DNA of 64,000 bases from Trichomonas vaginalis G3. Its lineage: Eukaryota; Parabasalia; Trichomonadida; Trichomonadidae. A program made the translations under genes and the position numbers. The stretch lies in contig NC_067208.1 of assembly GCF_026262505.1 (NCBI RefSeq), forward strand, positions 496,001-560,000. The letters are read 5' to 3'. Positions 1 to 9,786 of this stretch are shown in pieces (position 1 is the first letter of the stretch; every line of letters begins with the position of its first letter). Under the pieces are notes generated by a model. It was not told the origin of the DNA and searched no databases. It saw only the letters and a program-made list of their open reading frames with translations.

Positions 1-17
1 TCAAAAGTTCCAAAAAT

Positions 18-533
18 TCAATATTTTAGCTTTTCTGAGGTGTCACTTTTGATGAATTTCTGTTTACAACAGACTGTCTTTCTTCTTCGGCCGTAATAAT
101 ACCAGTTACTTCCACCAGTCAATGGGTCAAATGGTCTTTCGTAAGGGTTTCCATACATTCCATAGGGACCATACGGAAGAACTACTGGTGGAGAAGAAAC
201 ATTTTCTTTAGTTCCATCGACTCTATTTAAATGCATTGTTTCACCTTTCATCTGGTCATTAAAGTCTTTTGCGTGTTTTGCAAACTCATCGTCCTTTCCT
301 AAAGCATTTTCTGACTCAGTCGCAACCAAATTGGATGCTTTATTTATGAGCCCCATTTTATTTAATCTTAACTTCTTTGCAACCCAGCCTCCAATCTTTC
401 CTTTATTTGCATCTAATGTCTTCGAAACCCTTCCTCCACTCATTTTATTTACTGCGTCATAAGCTCCAAGTGCTTTTGCTCCAAATGCTAATGCTTTTGT
501 TCCCATTGCGCCTAAAGTTGCCCAAGCTACCAT
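18..533 (-). CDS. Polinton small protein with Gly/Ala-rich N-terminus, unknown
   Basis: Open frame of 171 aa that I do not recognise. Residues 1-30 are rich in Ala, Gly and Leu and could form an amphipathic or membrane-contacting helix. The middle is Lys-rich. Residues 118-150 are rich in Pro, Gly and Tyr, followed by an Arg/Lys cluster. Its start codon sits directly after the stop codon of the gene upstream on the same strand (TAAATG), so 18-533, 534-758 and 759-1079 form one tight co-directional set. A minor virion protein is possible, but only by position and composition. Confidence 0.6.
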   Translation of the reverse strand: MVAWATLGAMGTKALAFGAKALGAYDAVNKMSGGRVSKTLDANKGKIGGWVAKKLRLNKMGLINKASNLVATESENALGKDDEFAKHAKDFNDQMKGETMHLNRVDGTKENVSSPPVVLPYGPYGMYGNPYERPFDPLTGGSNWYYYGRRRKTVCCKQKFIKSDTSEKLKY

Positions 534-758
534 TTACACCATATTAAAATCATCTCTCTTCAATATTATCTCATAAAAGTTCTCGTTACTGGAGAAAGTC
601 AATGAAACATAAGCGTTCTCACGGGCTTCGCCCTCACCGCTTTGCGGTCTATCTAACTTATTTCTTATATCATCTATACGCTTCAAAATGTCTGAACAAT
701 TGCTAACATCTTCTACAACAGTTATTTCATCATGAATGACCTTCAAGAACAAGCTCAT
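534..758 (-). CDS. Polinton small acidic protein, unknown
   Basis: Open frame of 74 aa with no recognised family. It starts at the CAT at 756-758, immediately after the stop of the upstream gene, and its own stop abuts the next start. Around residues 38-47 the protein is encoded by a GC-rich double hairpin (623-648) that stands out from the AT-rich surroundings and gives a Gly/Glu/Arg-rich stretch. This looks like an in-frame insertion of a repeat rather than conserved protein sequence. Confidence 0.5.
   Translation of the reverse strand: MSLFLKVIHDEITVVEDVSNCSDILKRIDDIRNKLDRPQSGEGEARENAYVSLTFSSNENFYEIILKRDDFNMV
623..648. repeat. GC-rich double hairpin, copy 1
   Basis: Two adjacent perfect stems: GGGC/GCCC with loop TTC (623-633), then ACCGC/GCGGT with loop TTT (636-648). 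It lies inside the frame of the 74-aa gene. Same design as the copies at 3108, 3617, 6885, 9787 and 17642. Confidence 0.8.
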
Positions 759-1079
759 TTAATATGCAATTAAAATCATTTCAATAATGAGTCCATCCTT
801 TCCATCTTTAGGTAGCACAACATCTTTCATTGAAGAAGGTTCGACAAGTCTTATGTTAAACTTACTGACAAAGTTTGTTATACTATAATGCTTCGGCGGC
901 GAATACATGTAGTTTGAAAGACATAATATAGATTCTTCAGCAAATTCACTTATACTGGATTTTATAACAATGTTCTCACGAGACCAAATACCACCAATTG
1001 ACAATCTTGTAAGCAATCCTGCTGAACCTTCTACTGTAAACGTCGATGGTAACATTCCACGAAGGTCATCTATTGACAT
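759..1079 (-). CDS. Polinton small protein, unknown
   Basis: Open frame of 106 aa without a recognised domain. The sequence alternates hydrophobic and polar residues as in a beta-rich protein (for example GLIIEMILIAY at the C-terminus). It is the first gene of the tight minus-strand set that continues through 534-758 and 18-533. A virion role is possible from its place beside the ATPase, but nothing in the sequence shows it. Confidence 0.5.
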   Translation of the reverse strand: MSIDDLRGMLPSTFTVEGSAGLLTRLSIGGIWSRENIVIKSSISEFAEESILCLSNYMYSPPKHYSITNFVSKFNIRLVEPSSMKDVVLPKDGKDGLIIEMILIAY

Positions 1080-1175
1080 CGTTGAGTCACTGTATTTAAA
1101 TATTTTCTAAAGCAATCGTCATTATCTAACCATGCAATAGCTTTGAAGTTTTCATTCGAATATACATCTGCTTCA

Positions 1176-1640
1176 TTAAATGTAAAATCCTGACTTCTTT
1201 GCAGAGATGACTTTAAAATCTATTGAGTTTGTTTCAAAATTATATGCTATGGTAACTTCTGAAGGTAATGGATGTCCTTCCGCAGTCAGTTGTTCTCTCA
1301 CTACCGTTTGAAGCTTTGTGTTAAAAACTTTCATGTCATCTCCTGTGTCTAGGTTCACATACACAGCAACAGGGAAACTATCTTGCTTCTTTGTTTCATC
1401 ATTATATCTCAAAACATTAAAGTTCTTCAATAATATTGTTCTTCCTGCTGGAATACTTCGAACCTGTCTGATTTCAATAGCTTTCTCACCTCCTACATAC
1501 TCTACCCAGTGTCTTGGATATTCATAAGTATACTGACTTTCTTGAATTTTGGTTGGTTTCATCATAACATGTTCATAGTATATCTTTATACTCTTGTCAG
1601 TTAGACTCGGTGCTATGTTCTGAATATTTCTGACTTGCAT
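1176..1640 (-). CDS. Polinton protein divergent to the ATPase, unknown
   Basis: About 154 aa. I choose the ATG at 1638-1640 (MQVRNIQNIAP) because a longer frame would run over the start of the divergent ATPase gene at 1657, and because the extra residues are low-complexity antisense of that gene. The 16 bases between the two starts must hold both promoters. The protein is rich in beta-forming residues, with no cysteine motif or membrane segment. Known Polintons keep virion genes next to the ATPase, so a capsid-associated role is a reasonable guess. Confidence 0.55.
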   Translation of the reverse strand: MQVRNIQNIAPSLTDKSIKIYYEHVMMKPTKIQESQYTYEYPRHWVEYVGGEKAIEIRQVRSIPAGRTILLKNFNVLRYNDETKKQDSFPVAVYVNLDTGDDMKVFNTKLQTVVREQLTAEGHPLPSEVTIAYNFETNSIDFKVISAKKSGFYI

Positions 1641-1656
1641 TTTTAATGGAGATAAA

Positions 1657-2541
1657 ATGAAGCATTTAATACATGACGTAGATGAAGACATGAATGAAAG
1701 CAGTGAAAAGCTCAACAGTTCTCTCATTCTTCCTTTCAGCAAAGATTATGAATTCTGTTCAAATGGTGTGTATTTCTATTGTGGAAAGATGGGTTCAGGT
1801 AAGACATTTAACCTCATTCGTCATATACTCATAACAGAGCGTTTAGGAAACGACTCTTACTATGACCAAATCATTATATCAGCAACTTCAGACTCTATGG
1901 ATCAACAGCGAAAACATTTATGTCAAAAGTTCAAGCCTCTGTCGTTAAAGTTCCAGACAGTGAACTCATTGAATTTCTTCAACGTTACATTCGACGTAAG
2001 AGGAAATATTATGCCATCGTTGAATTCATACAGTCAGGAATGCAAAAGACTTCTGAGGAGATGGAAAGAATTATTGACAAACACCACTTACGTCAGTACT
2101 CAGGAGTTTACGATATGAAACGACTTACAAACTACATTCTATCAAAACTTTCAAAATACCCCTTCAAAAAGTATCCTTCAAACACTCTGCTCGTTTGTGA
2201 CGACTTCGCCGGAAAAGGTTTAGTGTCAAAACCAGACTCACCAAAGCTAACATCATAACTAAAGTCAGACATTACCATTAACTGTAGCAATACTTATGCA
2301 AACATGGAGGTTTTTAGCTTTAAACATAAAACGTCTCATAACTGACTTCGTTATCTTTCAAGGTTTCTCACGCTATGATATTGAACTCATTTGGAAACAG
2401 TCAGGTATAACATTACCTTTTGAAGAAATTTGGGAAGCATATAAGTCTCTCATCTCTCCTCGTTCATACCTTGAGATTCATATCATGACTAATACCATTA
2501 AAGTCAAAAATATTCCATGGGAACGACCAACATTGTTTTAA
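1657..2541 (+). pseudogene. Polinton genome-packaging ATPase (FtsK/HerA type), broken
   Basis: Remains of the packaging ATPase, which in this family pumps the element's DNA into a capsid. A Walker A motif (GKMGSGKT) lies about residue 46 and a Walker B-like LLVCDD stretch about 2185-2205. The span of about 295 codons is near the usual length of Polinton ATPases. The copy is broken, with about two to three breaks. It is divergent from 1176-1640 and followed by small unknown genes. Confidence 0.82.
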
Positions 2542-2620
2542 AGTTTAACCTTCAATTGACTGATGGTAAACAAATTCCATGCATCTCTGTCGCCATTTCT
2601 GTTAATATTTTTGCTGTCAT

Positions 2621-2938
2621 TCATATCATCCACTTCCCATCCGTTAGCTTTTGAGGATATGTGTTAGAATAGCTGTTCTTAAATGAAGGCTTTTCACATT
2701 TGAGAGCATAAACTCTATAACTTTCTGCATACTTTATGTTTGAACCTCCTGAGCCATCATTGACATAAATTTTTATAGGCTTCCACCCTTTGTTCATATT
2801 CCTGCTTCTTCCCTTTGCTCTTTTGTTCAGTAGTTCTACATCTTTATACACAGCTCCTGTCTCAGTGAATTCAACAATATTTTCATTCGTTAGCTTTACA
2901 TTCAAACCCTTGTCGAGTATATTGTTCATTTCATACAT
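2621..2938 (-). CDS. Polinton small basic protein, unknown
   Basis: About 106 aa from the ATG at 2936-2938 (MYEMNNILDK). The open frame continues 39 codons upstream, but that part overlaps the divergent gene starting at 2964 and looks like its antisense shadow, so I reject the longer start. The middle is rich in Lys and Arg (NKRAKGRSRNMNKGWK), which would fit nucleic-acid binding. The 25 bases between the two divergent starts contain a T-run like that before other genes of the element. Confidence 0.5.
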   Translation of the reverse strand: MYEMNNILDKGLNVKLTNENIVEFTETGAVYKDVELLNKRAKGRSRNMNKGWKPIKIYVNDGSGGSNIKYAESYRVYALKCEKPSFKNSYSNTYPQKLTDGKWMI

Positions 2939-2963
2939 ATAAAAGGTTTTTATTCTATATGAA

Positions 2964-3605
2964 ATGAGAAGCAAATCCATCTTAGCTGGTGCCGTTAATG
3001 TTCCAATTGAACCAACATCAAATGTTGACTCACGAACGACAAACAATATTGTCATAAAGAACTATAGTTCAGAGTGTTTGAAAGAAAAAGAACCAGATCT
3101 TAAGTCGGGACCTTCGGTCTTGGAGCATGGCGCCGTGAATTTAAACTCAGCTTCAAACGCTAACGCTACATCAGATGTTAAGTTAGAGTATCCACCACTG
3201 GACCAAGTTCTTTCAAGAGAAGCCAACGACAACCCTTACACAAATGTTCAAACAAATCCTTCAGATAACGTAGACCATTACCTTCTTCAGTTATACCAAA
3301 CAATTTTACTCAAAGACGATAAGAAGCTTTTGACAAATCTTATAAGTAAGAACCAAATAATTCTAACAAAGGAGGACCTTGAAAATGTTATCTCACGAAT
3401 AACAGGGAAACAATGTGTCATTGACTATCTCGACCCTGAAATCGAATGCTGTGGTCAAACTCCACTATTCATGAAAATAGGTAACATCCGCATCATTGAA
3501 ATACCAGGTACTCCAGGAGTTGAGTTTAAGTATAAATATTCGAACGAGTATACAAAACTATCTACTGACTATAAGCTTTGTTTGAAATATGTTTTAGTAA
3601 ATTAA
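2964..3605 (+). CDS. Polinton protein, unknown, 213 aa
   Basis: Whole open frame without a recognised domain. The N-terminal ~90 residues are polar and Asn/Ser-rich, probably disordered, and include a stretch coded by a GC-rich hairpin pair (3108-3137). The C-terminal ~120 residues look folded, with a helical segment (HYLLQLYQTILLKDDKKLL) followed by a beta-rich part. It starts 12 bases after a TTTTTATT run. It ends head-on with the minus-strand gene at 3665, with a strong double hairpin between them. Confidence 0.55.
   Translation: MRSKSILAGAVNVPIEPTSNVDSRTTNNIVIKNYSSECLKEKEPDLKSGPSVLEHGAVNLNSASNANATSDVKLEYPPLDQVLSREANDNPYTNVQTNPSDNVDHYLLQLYQTILLKDDKKLLTNLISKNQIILTKEDLENVISRITGKQCVIDYLDPEIECCGQTPLFMKIGNIRIIEIPGTPGVEFKYKYSNEYTKLSTDYKLCLKYVLVN
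3108..3137. repeat. GC-rich double hairpin, copy 2
   Basis: Stem GACC/GGTC with loop TTC (3109-3119) followed by the near-palindrome CATGGCGCCGTG (3126-3137, one G-T pair). Lies in frame inside the 213-aa gene. Confidence 0.65.
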
Positions 3606-3616
3606 AGCAGTCAGGA

Positions 3617-3649
3617 GGGCTCTTTGAGCCCATCTTGGCGCTTTGCGCC
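3617..3649. terminator. GC-rich double hairpin between convergent genes, copy 3
   Basis: Perfect stems GGGCTC/GAGCCC (3617-3631) and GGCGC/GCGCC (3637-3649), both with loop TTT. It sits in the 59-base gap between convergent genes ending at 3605 and 3665. Its place fits a 3'-end or termination signal, but the same design also occurs inside genes, so it may be a mobile repeat. Confidence 0.6.
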
Positions 3650-3664
3650 GTCAGTCAAAAAATT

Positions 3665-3907
3665 TCAAGTTAGCAATTTGTAATATCTATCCAAAACTTC
3701 TTCAACAGTATCGAACTCATCTTCATAATGCAAACCTAATCTTATTGACTTGGTGCAGTTTTCACTAACACAATATTTTTCTGTTCTCTTGACTGACATA
3801 ACTAACTCATTTGTTTCATCAAACAGCAACAACCAAAGTTCATGACCTAATACATAACATTCATACTTTATATTTTTAGCTCTGAGTTCTCTTGTAAGCT
3901 GTTGCAT
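3665..3907 (-). CDS. Polinton small protein, unknown, 80 aa
   Basis: Open frame of 80 aa, no recognised family. It starts directly after the stop of the upstream minus-strand gene, again giving TAAATG at the junction, which supports the start. The predicted protein has mixed alpha/beta character with an acidic C-terminal helix (EDEFDTVEEVLDRYYKLL). It converges on the double hairpin at 3617-3649. Confidence 0.5.
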   Translation of the reverse strand: MQQLTRELRAKNIKYECYVLGHELWLLLFDETNELVMSVKRTEKYCVSENCTKSIRLGLHYEDEFDTVEEVLDRYYKLLT

Positions 3908-4633
3908 TTAATATTTTCTAAAAAGTCAACTTCAACAGTCATTCGCACTGGTGCCTTCAGTTCTACAGGCTCTCCTTGAAAGTCAACAAGTCTGAATTGC
4001 ATGTCTTTCAAATTATGAGGACTAATGCGAACCCATTTACCTAAATGAGTTGCTATGACAGGAACGTTTGGAATGAACATTGAATTGACTGCATAACAGA
4101 AAGACTTATATTCTACTGAACCTTTACTATTAACTCCTGAAATACCTGTGACATTAGCTATTTTTGACTCAATGTACAAACAATTACCATAACATACGTA
4201 TGGAACAGATTTCATCTCAATCGTTTTGTCAACACTTTTCAAAGGAAATGTCATATGGTATGCACCCAAAAGAAGTTGTACTCTATGACTCATTCTTGGT
4301 ATCTTAAACTCTTTCTCGCTGCTGAACTTCAATGTTCCCTCAGAAGAGAGTTCGACATCTATGTTGTCAATAGTTTCTTCATTTATGAGAGTATCTATGC
4401 ACTCCAGCAATTTTATCTATTCTATACCCAGCTCTATTAGGAAATGTTATAACACTTCTTTTGTCATCTATTTCAATCTCTATGAAATCTGTTTCATCTG
4501 TTATGACAAAAGTTGCGATAGTATTGAAGTCAACAACTCTGAAAGCAAGCGCTTCATTCTGAAGACCTAAGTTTGTTTGTAGCTTTACTGTCCCGTATTC
4601 GTTTGGGTCTGTACTTTGCAAATAGAACAACAT
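3908..4633 (-). pseudogene. Polinton candidate minor capsid (penton-like) gene, broken
   Basis: Remains of a gene of about 240 codons, broken about once. The product is beta-rich throughout, and the C-terminal part (FRLVDFQGEPVELKAPV and on) resembles the closing strands of jelly-roll minor capsid proteins of Polintons. Minor capsid proteins of this kind form the vertices of the particle. It is divergent from the fibre gene, the two starts being 17 bases apart, which would suit a vertex protein and its fibre. The family call is inference; the 285-aa gene at 16302 is a rival candidate. Confidence 0.45.
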
Positions 4634-4650
4634 TTTATTCTCATTAAAAT

Positions 4651-7600
4651 ATGACTATTGCTGCATATGCGTATGAAACAAATGAAGCAAGAAGAGCACA
4701 TGAACTAGTAAACGAAAACTCAACTTTAACCATTGAAGGCAATGATTTAGTCATTGACGATGGAAAAACTAAAAAAGTCATTGATTTCGATACTTTTAAC
4801 ACTTATGACCCATTCATTACAACAAGCAAGGTTCCCATCATAAATGATGGAACGGTGCAATATATAAATTCTACAGTAGATGCCTCATTAGTGAAAGTAT
4901 TAAATGTTCTCATTGAATTGTTAAAGAGCTTTCGATTTGACGACAACATTAAATGCCTAAAGAATTTAGTCATGAATGAGAAACAAATTCTCGGCGTTGC
5001 TGGTAGCAGTAATGATGTACACCTTATGACATTAGAATATTATAACGAACATAAAGATGAACTGAAAGGAGAGAAGGGTGACACCGGACCTCAAGGACCA
5101 CAAGGACAATACAAGGAATACAAGGAATACAAGGACCTCAAGGCGAAAACGGTTTGGATGGTGAAGATGGAAAGGATGGAAAAACTGCTAAATCATGGAT
5201 ATGGAACCTTATAAATACTGGTTTAACAGCTGCTTCATATGGAGTTCTTCAATACCAAATCGGAAAGATATGGGCAGTACTTGGTGAAGAAGTTTTAGAT
5301 GACGTTAAAAATGCTTTGAACTTCATTTCAAATGGTTCGGATACTATTAAAACTTTATCTGGTTGGATGCAAGAAACAAGGAGTCAAATAGATACTGTAA
5401 GACGTATAGCAAACAATGCACGTACGGGATTGGATACTTTACGAGAAGCACAAAATACACTAAAGGAAGCAAATGATATTCTTGGCTCAGTATCAGACAT
5501 GCATGAAGATTGGCTTAAAGGTATTGACAAATCTTTAAAAAATCACAGTCAGTCTATTGCTGACTACAAGAAAAGTATAGATTTTTTACATAGTGCTATG
5601 GACGTACATGATGGAAGCATAAGGAACTTACTTAATGCTAACAATAACTTACCAGGAACTATTAAAGCATTTATAAAGTCCTTTGTAAAACCTGGTGCTC
5701 TAACATTTAGGTCTTTGAGAGCAAGAGCATTGAAGTCAAGAGATGCAGAAACTCCAACAGAAACTCCAGAAGAACCACCAAAACCAACAGCTAATGAAAT
5801 ATTGTTCGAATATTTTCCAAGGTACTCTGTTCTCATTGCATACATTCAAGAAATACTTAAGAAAGCAGACTTGACTTTAGGAGATGATGAAAGTTCTGTA
5901 TATCTTTCGTTCCAGTTTCAAATAGCAGAACTTTTGAGACAGATATGCTTAATGTATGACAACATCTCTGATTTCACAAGATATGATGACGACCATGACC
6001 CCGAACACGGTGAAGAAGAAGTTTTACAAACATCCATTAAGACAGGAAAGGTTTTAACACAAAGTCTCATTATTGACACCGAAGATGGTGAAGTGGACGT
6101 TCTTCAAGAGCTGAAGAAAAATACTTCTTCGGGAGGTGGTGGTAGGCATGAACTTGAAATAAATGAGATAGAAGAGAAATTAGCCGAAAAAGCAGATAAA
6201 AACCATGTTCATTATATAACTTCAGACGAACAGATTATAACGGACTACCATGGATATTTAACACAGGATGAACAAATAAGCACTGAAGATGTTAATGAAA
6301 GAAGATATAAATTCATTCGTGCTAAAGGTTATGACATACACTGTACTGTACAGTATGACACAGGTAAAGCACCAGAAGCATTTAGTTATAACGATGAAAT
6401 TTATGCCTCTACTTTCTCTGTTAAAGGTGTATTAGTTGAACCAAGATTTACTTTGAGAGTTAAGGCAAAAATAACTTTTGAAGATGCTATTAAAAGTAAA
6501 GCTGACAAAGATGAACTTGACGCAACGAACAAAGTTTTGAAATCTCATAAACACAACATCTCCGATATAAATGAACTTCAAGCTACATTAGACAGTAAAG
6601 CCGACAAGAACCATACACATGAATCCTTCACTACTGTTAGAGCAGACGACATAATATTGAACTTTGACCTTGGTTCAAGTGCACCTTTAGAGAATCCAAG
6701 TACAAGCGTAAAAGATACACTAAACTCCTTAAATAGTAAATGCATGAACATTGAAGGTCATGTCAGAAACTTTGAAACATATAAACTACCAGCAATGTTA
6801 GATAAAAAAGCAGATAAAGAACATACACATAACTCCTTCTCAACTGTTGCTATAGAAAGTATTGAAGGAACGGTTGAAGGAACTGGTGGGGAGGGTGGAG
6901 CCCCGCCGCACGCGGCTGCTTTATATTATAAACCTCCTAACTTTCCACAAGGTTTAACATCGAATGAAAACATAACAACGAAGAAAGAAATTAGCTGTAA
7001 AAATGTTTATGTCATGGACGATGAAAATAATGTTAAATTCACTGCTCAAGATTTATATGATAATAAAGCTGACAAGAACCATACACATAAATCCTTCACT
7101 ACTGTTAGAGCAGACGACATAATATTGAACTATACCCTTGGTTCAAGTGCACCATTAGAAAATCCAAGTACAAGCGTAAAAGATACTCTTAACAATTTAG
7201 ATAACAGTTGCAGGAATATCGAAGATCATGCCAGAAACTTTGAAGCATATGAACTACCAACAATGTTAGATAAGAAAGCAGACAAAACAGAGCTTCAAAC
7301 ATTAAAGACTGAAATACTTCAAACATTATATCCTGTTGGTTCTATTTATACGTCAATGAATTCAACAAATCCAGCAAGTGTTTTAGGTTTTGGTATGTGG
7401 AAGCAGATTGTAGAAAATTCTTATACTGTGCTAGATATTCAAAGCAAACAGGGGTTCGAAGAAAATTAAAGAAGCAAACCTTCCACCGCACACTCATACA
7501 GGAACTCCAAACTTTTCTGGCGACCATAGCCACTCATTAAGAGACCACCCATTATACAACTCAGAATATGAAGCTGGCAATGACGTTTTATCTCCACTTA

Positions 7601-7741
7601 TAACAATTCAGAAAAAAGATTTTTCGACCAACTGAACCAGGAGGAAATCATTCACACACTTTCACAACAAATCCAACAGGCTCGGGTGCAGATTATATGC
7701 CACCATTTGTGACTGTATTCGCATGGTACCGTGTTCAATGA
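4651..7741 (+). pseudogene. Polinton fibre/receptor-binding protein gene, broken
   Basis: Remains of a long fibre gene, about 1000 codons, with about three breaks. Parts in order: a small N-terminal domain (to about 5050), a short collagen-like Gly-x-y run (GEKGDTGPQGPQGQ, about 5070-5110), long helical or coiled-coil sequence (5300-5700), a beta-rich middle, two copies of a ~75-residue unit (about 6590-6835 and 7059-7290) that share SFTTVRADDIILN and SAPLENPSTSVKDTLN, and a phage-tail-collar-like end (LYPVGSIYTSMNS, then a His-rich HTH stretch after 7470). Collagen plus tail-collar parts are known from phage and giant-virus fibres. I infer a trimeric surface fibre for host contact. Confidence 0.75.
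6885..6916. repeat. GC-rich double hairpin, copy 4
   Basis: Stem GGTGGGG (6885-6891) with CCCCGCC (6901-6907), one G-T pair, overlapping a second stem GCCGC/GCGGC (6905-6916). Lies inside the fibre gene, between the two copies of its repeated unit, in otherwise AT-rich sequence. Confidence 0.7.
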
Positions 7742-7760
7742 AATCTTTAACTTTACATAA

Positions 7761-8846
7761 ATGAGCTTGAAAGAAGTATTCGAACAACATCCATGGAGGT
7801 CATTTAAGAAGTTCAATGAAACAGCAAAAAGTTGGGGATTTACTAACAGAGCTGAAGTTAAAAAGTTCTTTGACAAAAATGTTGTACATCAAACAAAAAT
7901 AAACCCTTACGACTACTTTTTACCAATTTACTCCAACACTCCTGACGCATACCAATTTGACACTCTCATTCAAAGCAGAAAAGGAGGACATAAACCATTC
8001 CTGATCTTCATTAATGTTAACACTCGCAAAGCATATGCATATCCAATGAAAAATAAAGGAACTCGTGAAGTGTTAAGAGTTTTACAAAAGTTTGTAGCAG
8101 AACATAGCCCAAGTACTTTAACATCAGACCAAGACAGTGCATACCTCAACAATGAAATCACAGAATTTCTCATTAAGCATAACATAACTCACTACACTAC
8201 TGAAGACCATAACCATAACATACTCGGCATCATAAACCGCTTCATAAGGACTCTCAGAGATTTAAACCAAGAGCGAGACTTTACCGAAGAAACAATGAAA
8301 CACTTTCTCGAAGTATATAATTCCTCAACACATTCTACAACAGGACATACACCAAATTCAATGACACAACAACAAGAAGAAAAGTATATACAAAAGAAAC
8401 GAAGCCAAACACAAAATATCAGAAATTCAACACAATTTACTCTCATTCCTGGTACAAAAGTTCGTGTAGTTCTTGACGACAAACCGTTGACAAAGAAACG
8501 TTTAAGGTTAAGTCGAAATTATTATATCGTAGACTCTACGCAAGGTAATGGATATCTTATAAAAGCTGCCGACGACTCTATTGCGTTTTATCCTCGTCAT
8601 AAATTAGTCGAAAGTAGTAATGGCAAACTTGCTGAAACCATTGACGAAGCAAAGCGAGGAGTGGTTATTGAAATACTTGGCTATAACACAAACGATGACA
8701 CTTATAAAGTAAGATATGAAGGAGGCGTTGAAGATGTTATACCATCTAAGAACTTGAGAGAGTCGAAGCCAACACATCTGGGACCATTAGAGCGGGAGTA
8801 CTGGAAAGACAAAAATATGCCAGAAAGAATAAGAAAATTCTTCTAA
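7761..8846 (+). CDS. Polinton integrase (retroviral-type)
   Basis: 361 aa, open throughout. It joins the element's ends to host DNA. Residues 64-175 form the RNase H-like integrase core; acidic residues at D67 (YQFDTLIQ) and D123 (TSDQDSAY) are visible, followed by the conserved HNHNILGIINRFIRTLRDL helix region. Residues 215-260 look like a basic DNA-binding linker. Residues 295-345 (VVIEILGYN...YKVRYEGGVEDVIP) look like the SH3/chromodomain-type tail usual in Polinton integrases. Length is normal for the family. The start follows a T-rich stretch ending in ATAAATG, 20 bases after the fibre gene. Confidence 0.92.
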   Translation: MSLKEVFEQHPWRSFKKFNETAKSWGFTNRAEVKKFFDKNVVHQTKINPYDYFLPIYSNTPDAYQFDTLIQSRKGGHKPFLIFINVNTRKAYAYPMKNKGTREVLRVLQKFVAEHSPSTLTSDQDSAYLNNEITEFLIKHNITHYTTEDHNHNILGIINRFIRTLRDLNQERDFTEETMKHFLEVYNSSTHSTTGHTPNSMTQQQEEKYIQKKRSQTQNIRNSTQFTLIPGTKVRVVLDDKPLTKKRLRLSRNYYIVDSTQGNGYLIKAADDSIAFYPRHKLVESSNGKLAETIDEAKRGVVIEILGYNTNDDTYKVRYEGGVEDVIPSKNLRESKPTHLGPLEREYWKDKNMPERIRKFF

Positions 8847-8904
8847 ACTTTTTCATTAGATGTAAATCAGACATGAACGAGAACAGTCATGATATCATTA
8901 AGGT

Positions 8905-8938
8905 ACCATTTATTTTAACATAAATGACCAAAAAATAA
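8905..8938 (+). promoter_or_regulatory. Promoter-like T-rich element without a gene
   Basis: The stretch up to 8926 (TTTATTTTAACATAAATG) matches the pattern before real genes of the element, but the reading frame after the ATG is only four codons long. It may be a relic promoter of a lost gene. Confidence 0.4.
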
Positions 8939-9012
8939 TGTTTATGTTAGCATGTTAGATCTAACACGTTTTCTAACCACTTTTCTAACATGGTCTAAAA
9001 CTCTCGAAAATC

Positions 9013-9096
9013 ATGAATTTTTGACATTTCCTTATGAAAGAAAAATAACGCTAATTTTTTCTAACAAATTTTTTTATCTTGTATGTAAGAACAGAA
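9013..9096 (+). promoter_or_regulatory. Shared long promoter element, KilA-N gene 1
   Basis: The 84 bases before the start at 9097 closely match those before 10396: a TGAATTTTT...ACATTTC block, a (A)GAAAAATAA block, then a T-run and TTATCTTGTAT(G/A)TAAGAA. The part GCTAATTTTTTCTAA...AAATTTTTTTAT also precedes the polymerase gene. I infer an early-class promoter. Confidence 0.6.
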
Positions 9097-9759
9097 ATGT
9101 CAGTCAAAGCAAAAACGTTCACGAACAAATCTAATGGCGAAACATTCACAAAAGGCACTTATAATGGTATTGAAGTCTTACGTAGAGACAAGGATGGTTA
9201 CATTAATGCAACAAATATGTGTCAGCAGTTTAGGAAAGACTTTAGAAAGTTGTTGGAAAATAAGTCCTGGGAAGAGTATTATAAGGCATTTTGTGAAGAA
9301 TATAGCAACCGTCTGAATTCCGGCGGTTGTTTTTTATACAAAATTCATGCAGGAATTCCTGATGAAATCAAACAGGTTAGAGGAACGTATGTAGACCCAA
9401 GACTTATAAACTATATAGCAATGTGGGCTTCTCCAAAATATTGCATAGCAGTTGGAAAAATTATGGACTCCATAGACAAGAAAGTTCATGAGAAATTAGA
9501 TGAAGAAGAACTCGAAGATACAGTAGAGAATGCAAAACATTTGTTTGAAGAAGAAGTTAGAAAAAAGCATGAAAAACAATTAGAACATGAACGTGATATA
9601 TGTTATGGTTATAGAGATTCTCCATACGAACTAGACCAATGGGAACAAGAAGATTTAAAGAGAGAATTTAGAGAATATGAAATCGCTAAGATAGCATTAG
9701 AAACTGCAGAAAAGAAGTTAAAAGTTTGGGGTCGTTTTGTACAAAAATATTGTGAGTAA
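9097..9759 (+). CDS. KilA-N domain protein 1 of the Polinton
   Basis: 220 aa from the ATG at 9097; a six-codon longer frame would need a TTG start and would overlap the promoter element. Residues 1-125 fit the KilA-N fold (YINATNMCQQF near 30, then GTYVDPRLINYIAMWASPKY and a closing helix), a DNA-binding domain common in large DNA viruses, phages and Polintons. The rest is a charged coiled coil (LDEEELEDTVENAKHLFEEE). Known KilA-N proteins are often regulators. A hairpin insert (9306-9329) codes the loop before GTYVD. It is the paralogue of the gene at 10396, with matching upstream sequence. Confidence 0.85.
   Translation: MSVKAKTFTNKSNGETFTKGTYNGIEVLRRDKDGYINATNMCQQFRKDFRKLLENKSWEEYYKAFCEEYSNRLNSGGCFLYKIHAGIPDEIKQVRGTYVDPRLINYIAMWASPKYCIAVGKIMDSIDKKVHEKLDEEELEDTVENAKHLFEEEVRKKHEKQLEHERDICYGYRDSPYELDQWEQEDLKREFREYEIAKIALETAEKKLKVWGRFVQKYCE
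9306..9329. repeat. GC-rich hairpin inside KilA-N gene 1
   Basis: Stem CAACCG/CGGTTG around a 12-base loop holding GAATTC. In frame, in the loop region of the KilA-N domain. Single stem, so a weaker member of the double-hairpin set. Confidence 0.55.
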
Positions 9760-9786
9760 ATGAACTCATTATTTTTGCATCATGAC

